DNA of 9,566 nt from an uncultured Prevotellaceae bacterium. GTDB taxonomy: Bacteria; Bacteroidota; Bacteroidia; Bacteroidales; Bacteroidaceae. The first letter of the stretch is position 1, and each line of letters begins with the position of its first letter. The notes beneath the pieces are model-generated. The model ran no database searches, had not been told where the DNA came from, and saw nothing but the letters and a program-made list of their open reading frames with translations. Below, in pieces: positions 6,324 through 9,566 of this stretch. The stretch is from NCBI GenBank assembly GCA_947176655.1, contig CAMWRK010000072.1, positions 1 through 9,566 of the forward strand. The letters are read 5' to 3'. Both the position numbers and the translations under genes were made by a program.

Positions 6324-7589
6324 TTAGTCCGTGTATTTTTTGAAGATGACACATGCATTGTGTCCGCCAAAGCCGAAAGTATTGCTCAAGGCAGCACGTA
6401 TCTCGCGTTTCTGTGCCTTACCAAAGGTAAAGTTCAGATTGTAATCAATCTCCGGATCCTCGTCGCCTTCCTCGTGGTTTATCGTCGGTGGAACGATGTC
6501 TTCCTTGACGGACATGACGCTGGCCATTGCCTCAATGGCACCGGCTGCACCCAACAGGTGTCCGGTCATGGACTTGGTGCTGCTGATGTTCAGTTTGTAG
6601 GCGTGTTCGCCGAAGAGCGACTTGATAGCCTTGACTTCGCTGATGTCGCCTACGGGAGTACTGGTGCCGTGAACGTTGATGTAGTCAATGTCCTCGGGGT
6701 TCATGCCTGCGTCCTCCAGAGCATTCTGCATCACCAGAATGGCACCGAGACCTTCTGGATGTGAGGCGGTGATGTGATGTGCATCGGCACTCATGCCGGC
6801 ACCCACCATCTCGGCGTATATCTTTGCTCCGCGTGCTTTGGCATGTTCCAGTTCCTCAAGGATAAGGCAGGCACTGCCTTCGGCCATCACGAAACCATCT
6901 CGGCTGGCACTGAAGGGACGGCTTGCTGTCTTGGGCGAATCGTTACGTGTGCTCAAGGCATGCATGGAAACGAAACCGCCTACACCGGCTGATGTTATGG
7001 CAGCCTCTGCACCACCGCTCACCATGACATTGGCTTTGCCCAGGCGGATCAGGTTGAATGCGTCTGCCAGGGCATTTGTACTGCTGGCACATGCGCTGGA
7101 TGTGATGTAGTTGGGGCCATGAAAGCCGTATTTGATACTGATATGGCCGGCACAGATGTCGGCAATCATTTTGGGTACGAAGAATGGATTGAACTTCGGC
7201 CCCAACGTATCTCCTGTCTTGGCATAGGTGGAGACTTCCTCCTCGTAGGTCTTCATGCCGCCGATGCCAACGCCCATGACAACGCCGACACGGTTCTTGT
7301 CCAGTGTCTCCATGTCCATGCCGCTGTCTTCTACTGCCATCTGGGCAGCAGCGAGAGCAAACTGGCAATATGGATCCATCTTGCGAGCCTCTTTGCGGTC
7401 GACATATTTTGTGATGTCGAAATCCTTTACCTCGCAGGCAAACTGTGTCTTGAACTTCTCGGCGTTAAAGTGTGTGATAGGAGCGGCTCCGCTGACACCT
7501 GCCAGCATGTTCTGCCATGTTTCCTCGGCTGTATTACCGATGGGTGACACAGCACCAAGGCCGGTCACAACAACTCTCTTCAATTCCAT
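6324..7589 (-). CDS. fabF: Beta-ketoacyl-[acyl-carrier-protein] synthase II
   Basis: Elongating condensing enzyme of type II fatty acid synthesis: it joins an acyl chain with malonyl-ACP, releasing CO2, in the cytoplasm. The 421-residue length and start (MELKRVVVTGLGAVSPIGN) are typical. The thiolase-fold triad is complete: C167 in SSACASST, H307 in NVHGTSTP and H344 in MTGHLLGAAG, with the supporting lysine K339. These positions are offset by exactly four from E. coli FabF C163/H303/H340/K335. The glycine-rich C-terminal loop NTFGFGGHN is present. Its partner acpP is 87 nt upstream in the same direction and rnc follows after 67 nt. No Shine-Dalgarno is seen; instead a predicted hairpin ends 10 nt before the ATG. 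Confidence 0.98.
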   Translation of the reverse strand: MELKRVVVTGLGAVSPIGNTAEETWQNMLAGVSGAAPITHFNAEKFKTQFACEVKDFDITKYVDRKEARKMDPYCQFALAAAQMAVEDSGMDMETLDKNRVGVVMGVGIGGMKTYEEEVSTYAKTGDTLGPKFNPFFVPKMIADICAGHISIKYGFHGPNYITSSACASSTNALADAFNLIRLGKANVMVSGGAEAAITSAGVGGFVSMHALSTRNDSPKTASRPFSASRDGFVMAEGSACLILEELEHAKARGAKIYAEMVGAGMSADAHHITASHPEGLGAILVMQNALEDAGMNPEDIDYINVHGTSTPVGDISEVKAIKSLFGEHAYKLNISSTKSMTGHLLGAAGAIEAMASVMSVKEDIVPPTINHEEGDEDPEIDYNLNFTFGKAQKREIRAALSNTFGFGGHNACVIFKKYTD

Positions 7590-7599
7590 ATAAAAGGGA

Positions 7600-7649
7600 A
7601 ATAGTTGCCCAGCGGCTTATCCGAAGGAGAAGACCACCCGACAACTATT
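7600..7649 (-). promoter_or_regulatory. Hairpin in the acpP-fabF spacer, just upstream of the fabF start
   Basis: Outer arms AATAGTTG and CAACTATT (minus-strand order, 7649-7642 and 7607-7600) are perfect 8-bp complements around a 34-nt interior. Within it CTTCTCC and GGATAAG can form a 7-bp stem with one mismatch and a TTC loop. The outer arm ends 10 nt before the fabF ATG, followed by TCCCTTTTAT. It could be a leaky terminator, an RNA-processing site (possibly for RNase III encoded downstream) or a translation-modulating structure that keeps fabF below acpP. It is called from base-pairing by eye only. Confidence 0.45.
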
Positions 7650-7676
7650 ATAGGTTAAGTAATGTAAGACTTAGGA

Positions 7677-7910
7677 TTACTTATTGCTTTCGATGTAAGC
7701 GATAGCATCTGCCACAGTAGAGATCTTCTCTGCCTTGTCATCGGGAATGGTGATGTCAAAGCTCTTCTCGAACTCCATGATCAACTCGACTGTATCCAGT
7801 GAGTCTGCACCCAGATCGTTAGTGAAACTTGCCTCGGGCACTACATCTGCCTCGTCTACACCCAACTTGTCAACAATAATTTCCTTAACTTTTGCTTCAA
7901 TTTCAGACAT
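7677..7910 (-). CDS. acpP: Acyl carrier protein
   Basis: A 77-residue acidic protein that carries growing acyl chains on a phosphopantetheine arm during fatty acid synthesis and donates them to lipid A and phospholipid pathways. The modification site is Ser37 in the classic GADSLDTVEL context (34-43). Length, the acidic helix II after the serine and the short C-terminal helix ending AIAYIESNK are typical. It begins MSEIEAKVKEI at 7910 and is the first gene of the acpP-fabF-rnc cluster, behind its own promoter in a 193-bp gap. ACP is normally among the most abundant proteins, which fits a dedicated promoter and a hairpin between it and fabF. Confidence 0.98.
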   Translation of the reverse strand: MSEIEAKVKEIIVDKLGVDEADVVPEASFTNDLGADSLDTVELIMEFEKSFDITIPDDKAEKISTVADAIAYIESNK

Positions 7911-7963
7911 AATCTCTAATATTTAGGTTAAATGAATTCAAACGCTATGTTCTATTCTGTTTG

Positions 7964-7994
7964 CAAAGTAAAGACTTTTTAAGCACATGACCAA
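7964..7994 (-). promoter_or_regulatory. Putative promoter of the acpP operon
   Basis: On the minus strand TTG (7994-7992) is followed after 20 nt by TTACTTTG (7971-7964), one base off the Bacteroidetes -7 consensus TAnnTTTG and at the usual spacing from a -33 box. It lies about 53 nt before the acpP ATG in AT-rich DNA, giving a leader of roughly 45-50 nt. It probably drives acpP, fabF, rnc, the GH3 gene and the lipoprotein gene, since no comparable site is seen between those. Confidence 0.55.
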
Positions 7995-8034
7995 GAATTT
8001 GCTGTAAAAACTTGCTTTTCCTGCTCATTTTGCT

Positions 8035-8065
8035 GCATTTTGTGCACTGTATGTGCAGAAAATGC
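8035..8065 (-). terminator. Hairpin downstream of the FKBP gene, possible terminator
   Basis: Arms of 13 bases (8035-8047 and 8053-8065) pair at 12 positions around a 5-nt loop; plus-strand arms are GCATTTTGTGCAC and GTGCAGAAAATGC. It sits 38 nt past the stop of the FKBP gene and ahead of the acpP promoter, where a terminator is expected. No T-run follows in either direction, so termination is less certain than the structure. Confidence 0.4.
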
Positions 8066-8103
8066 CTTCGAGGGTATCTTTTATGAGAGTGACAGTAACA
8101 GGG

Positions 8104-8994
8104 TTATTGAACCACTTCGAGTAGCTCTACTGTGAAAACCAGGCATGAGAATGCAGGTATGGACTGCTGGTCGCGTGCTCCGTAGGCCAGTTCCTGTGGG
8201 ATGTACAGTTCCCATTTGGAGCCTGCCGGCATCATGGTAAGAGCTTCTGTCCATCCCTTGATGACCTGATTCACACCGAAAGTGGCAGGCTGGCCGCGCT
8301 GGTAAGAACTGTCGAATACTTTGCCGTCGATGAGACGGCCTTCGTAATGGACTTTCACTTTCTGCGTGTTCGTGGGAACGGAACCTTCGCCCTTGGTGAT
8401 GATCTTGTATTGCAGGCCGCTGGCTGTCTGATGTACATCCTTGTTCTTGAGGTTGGTTTTCAGAAACTCCTCTCCGGCTTTGCGGTTTGCACCGTATTTG
8501 TGCTCAAGCATCTGTTCGTGGTAGTAATTCATCTGCTTTTCCACGATTTTCATGGCCGAGTCGTTGCTTATCTCGTATTGTGTGCCGGCCAGACTTTCCT
8601 GGAATCCGCGTATGAACTCTTCGTGATCCAGCAGGTCTGTGCTGTCGTTTATCTGTTTGGAGATATTGGGCATCACGCGCTTGGAGATATCCTCGCGTAT
8701 CTCGGTTCCCGCTATGCGCGCCTTGGTCTGAATGTCAGCTTCGGACAGTTCTGTCTGGCCGAAACCTTCGATGAACTGCGGCATGTGTTTGGCATCGACA
8801 CCTTTCTGGCGGCTGAGAAATTCTGCCAGCCCCTGTGTGTTGAGGCGTCCGAGGAGATATGACAGTGTCTTGATGTCTATGGTGTCGGGCTTGGCCGTTT
8901 CTGTCGTGGCGGCTTTTTTGCTTTTCTTTCTCGGGGTGGCCTGTATGCCCGTGCACAGCAGAGCCGCCAGGGTGAGTATAAAAATCTTTCTCAT
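8104..8994 (-). CDS. Periplasmic FKBP-type peptidyl-prolyl cis-trans isomerase (FkpA/Mip-like)
   Basis: A 296-residue folding helper that speeds prolyl-bond isomerisation in exported proteins. A type I signal peptide (MRKIFILTLAALLCTGIQA, 1-19) precedes a basic linker (PRKKSKK). C14 is preceded by Leu, so it is not a proper lipobox. Residues ~38-185 form the helical N-terminal domain used for dimerisation in FkpA and Mip, starting with the typical SYLLGRLNTQGL. The FKBP domain covers ~189-296 with active-site positions Y217 (VHYEG), F227-D228 (KVFDSS), V244-I245 and W248 (VIKGW), and Y271 (ELAYG), so it should be active. It follows a second FKBP gene and the two C-terminal domains are roughly half identical by eye, implying tandem duplication. 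A strong terminator-like hairpin ends 15 nt before its ATG and no promoter is visible in the 91-nt gap. Confidence 0.93.
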   Translation of the reverse strand: MRKIFILTLAALLCTGIQATPRKKSKKAATTETAKPDTIDIKTLSYLLGRLNTQGLAEFLSRQKGVDAKHMPQFIEGFGQTELSEADIQTKARIAGTEIREDISKRVMPNISKQINDSTDLLDHEEFIRGFQESLAGTQYEISNDSAMKIVEKQMNYYHEQMLEHKYGANRKAGEEFLKTNLKNKDVHQTASGLQYKIITKGEGSVPTNTQKVKVHYEGRLIDGKVFDSSYQRGQPATFGVNQVIKGWTEALTMMPAGSKWELYIPQELAYGARDQQSIPAFSCLVFTVELLEVVQ

Positions 8995-9009
8995 AGGGCT
9001 TTAAGAAAA

Positions 9010-9058
9010 AGAACAATTTGCCGGTACATCCTTTTGCGGCATGCCGGCAAATTGTTCT
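9010..9058 (-). terminator. Strong intrinsic terminator-like hairpin between the two FKBP genes
   Basis: Two 15-bp arms (9010-9024 and 9044-9058) are perfect complements containing GAACAATTTGCCGG and CCGGCAAATTGTTC. On the minus strand the second arm runs straight into TTTTTCTTAA, the layout of a rho-independent terminator for the upstream FKBP gene, whose stop is 28 nt away. In the plus direction no T-run follows, so it works for minus-strand transcription only. Its T-run lies within about 15 nt of the next gene's ATG, so it may also act as an attenuator or shape translation of that gene. Confidence 0.8.
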
Positions 9059-9085
9059 CGCTTAATTGATTGTATCTGTTTGTTA

Positions 9086-9566
9086 TTATTCGTCAACGCT
9101 GATCAGGTCAATAACGAATACCAGTGCGCTGTAAGGCTTGATTTTGTCGCCGGCCTCGCGCTCGCCGTATGCCATTTCCTGAGGAATGTATACCTTCCAC
9201 TTGGAACCTGCGGGCATGTTTGTCAGTGCCTTGGTCCAGCCGGGGATAACATTGTTGCAACGGAACGTTACGGGCTTCTCCTGATCCATATTGCCGTCGA
9301 ACACGGTGCCGTCTATGAGTGTGCCCTCGTACTTAACCTTTACAGAACTGGTGTCTGCGGGAACCTTGCCGGTTCCTTCGGTGATGATCTCGAAGTATAC
9401 GCCGCTGCTGTCAAGCTGCTGTATGCCTTCCTTCTTGGCTATCTCTGCCATGAACTCCTCGCCGGCCTGTTTGTTTGCGCTGTGTATGGTCTCCATGATG
9501 CGTGCCTTAATGACGGGCAGGTTCTTGAGTGCGTATGCTTCGGCGGAATCAACGCCCATTGGTGCG
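9086..9566 (-). CDS. FKBP-type peptidyl-prolyl cis-trans isomerase, 5' end missing
   Basis: The C-terminal ~160 residues of an FKBP isomerase. The frame continues past the ATG at 9559 to the window edge (…A-P-M-G-V-D-S), and relatives carry a longer helical N-terminal domain plus signal sequence, so the true start is outside. The visible part holds the end of the helical linker (NKQAGEEFMAEIAKKEG, shared in pattern with RKAGEEFLKTNLKNK of the next gene) and a complete FKBP domain: VKVKYEG, TVFDG, NNVIPGW, MPAGSKWKVYIPQEMAYG and a final ALVFVIDL. The active-site Tyr, Phe-Asp, Val-Ile, Trp and Tyr are all kept. It is the upstream member of a tandem FKBP pair. Whether it is lipidated or periplasmic cannot be judged without the N-terminus. 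Confidence 0.92.
   Translation of the reverse strand, partial: APMGVDSAEAYALKNLPVIKARIMETIHSANKQAGEEFMAEIAKKEGIQQLDSSGVYFEIITEGTGKVPADTSSVKVKYEGTLIDGTVFDGNMDQEKPVTFRCNNVIPGWTKALTNMPAGSKWKVYIPQEMAYGEREAGDKIKPYSALVFVIDLISVDE

Noticed and set aside
6255..6764. A 169-codon plus-strand open frame
   Set aside because: It is antisense to the 3' end of fabF and the fabF-rnc gap; low-complexity translation with no family signature.
8347..8862. A 171-codon plus-strand open frame
   Set aside because: It is the mirror of the FKBP coding region; its hydrophobic look comes from antisense of charged helical codons.
1..9566. CRISPR array, tRNA/rRNA genes, insertion sequences or phage genes
   Set aside because: No regularly spaced repeats, no tRNA cloverleaf or rRNA stretch, and no transposase or integrase motifs were found; the window is densely packed with ordinary minus-strand genes.

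Overview
The window reads as a piece of Bacteroidales chromosome, Prevotella- or Bacteroides-like. This rests on the gene order acpP-fabF-rnc, the GH3 adenylating enzyme, the SbsA-type Ig-like lipoprotein with its 'CASIGSPDGG' mature start, weak or absent Shine-Dalgarno sequences, and AT-rich intergenic stretches carrying TAnnTTTG-type -7 boxes. I cannot resolve the genus. All nine genes lie on the minus strand, so transcription runs from high to low coordinates. No RNA gene, CRISPR array or mobile element was seen, and no gene-free stretch exceeds about 200 bases.

In transcription order: two tandem FKBP-type peptidyl-prolyl isomerases (the first cut by the window's right edge) are separated by a strong intrinsic-terminator-like hairpin. 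A 193-bp gap follows, with a second hairpin and a plausible promoter. Next comes a fatty-acid and RNA cluster: acyl carrier protein (acpP), beta-ketoacyl-ACP synthase II (fabF) and RNase III (rnc). It runs directly into a GH3-family acyl-adenylating enzyme, which overlaps rnc by 41 nt, and an outer-membrane lipoprotein only 13 nt further on. After a 142-bp gap with its own promoter there is an orphan BlaI/MecI-type winged-helix repressor. The last gene is ATP-dependent phosphoenolpyruvate carboxykinase (pckA), cut by the left edge.

Functionally, acpP and fabF supply and extend acyl chains in the cytoplasm, and rnc processes double-stranded RNA. The GH3 enzyme and the lipoprotein are the least understood pair; their tight spacing suggests co-expression with the acyl-chain genes. 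The FKBPs should act as folding helpers in the cell envelope. PckA links C4 dicarboxylates to PEP and in these anaerobes often runs in the CO2-fixing direction toward succinate.

Most of the region is conserved core genome, and I found no clear new defence or mobile system. The points worth a second look are the hairpins placed just upstream of two start codons, the rnc-GH3-lipoprotein coupling, the repressor with no sensor partner, and an in-frame 21-bp tandem duplication that repeats the end of the repressor gene together with its stop codon.
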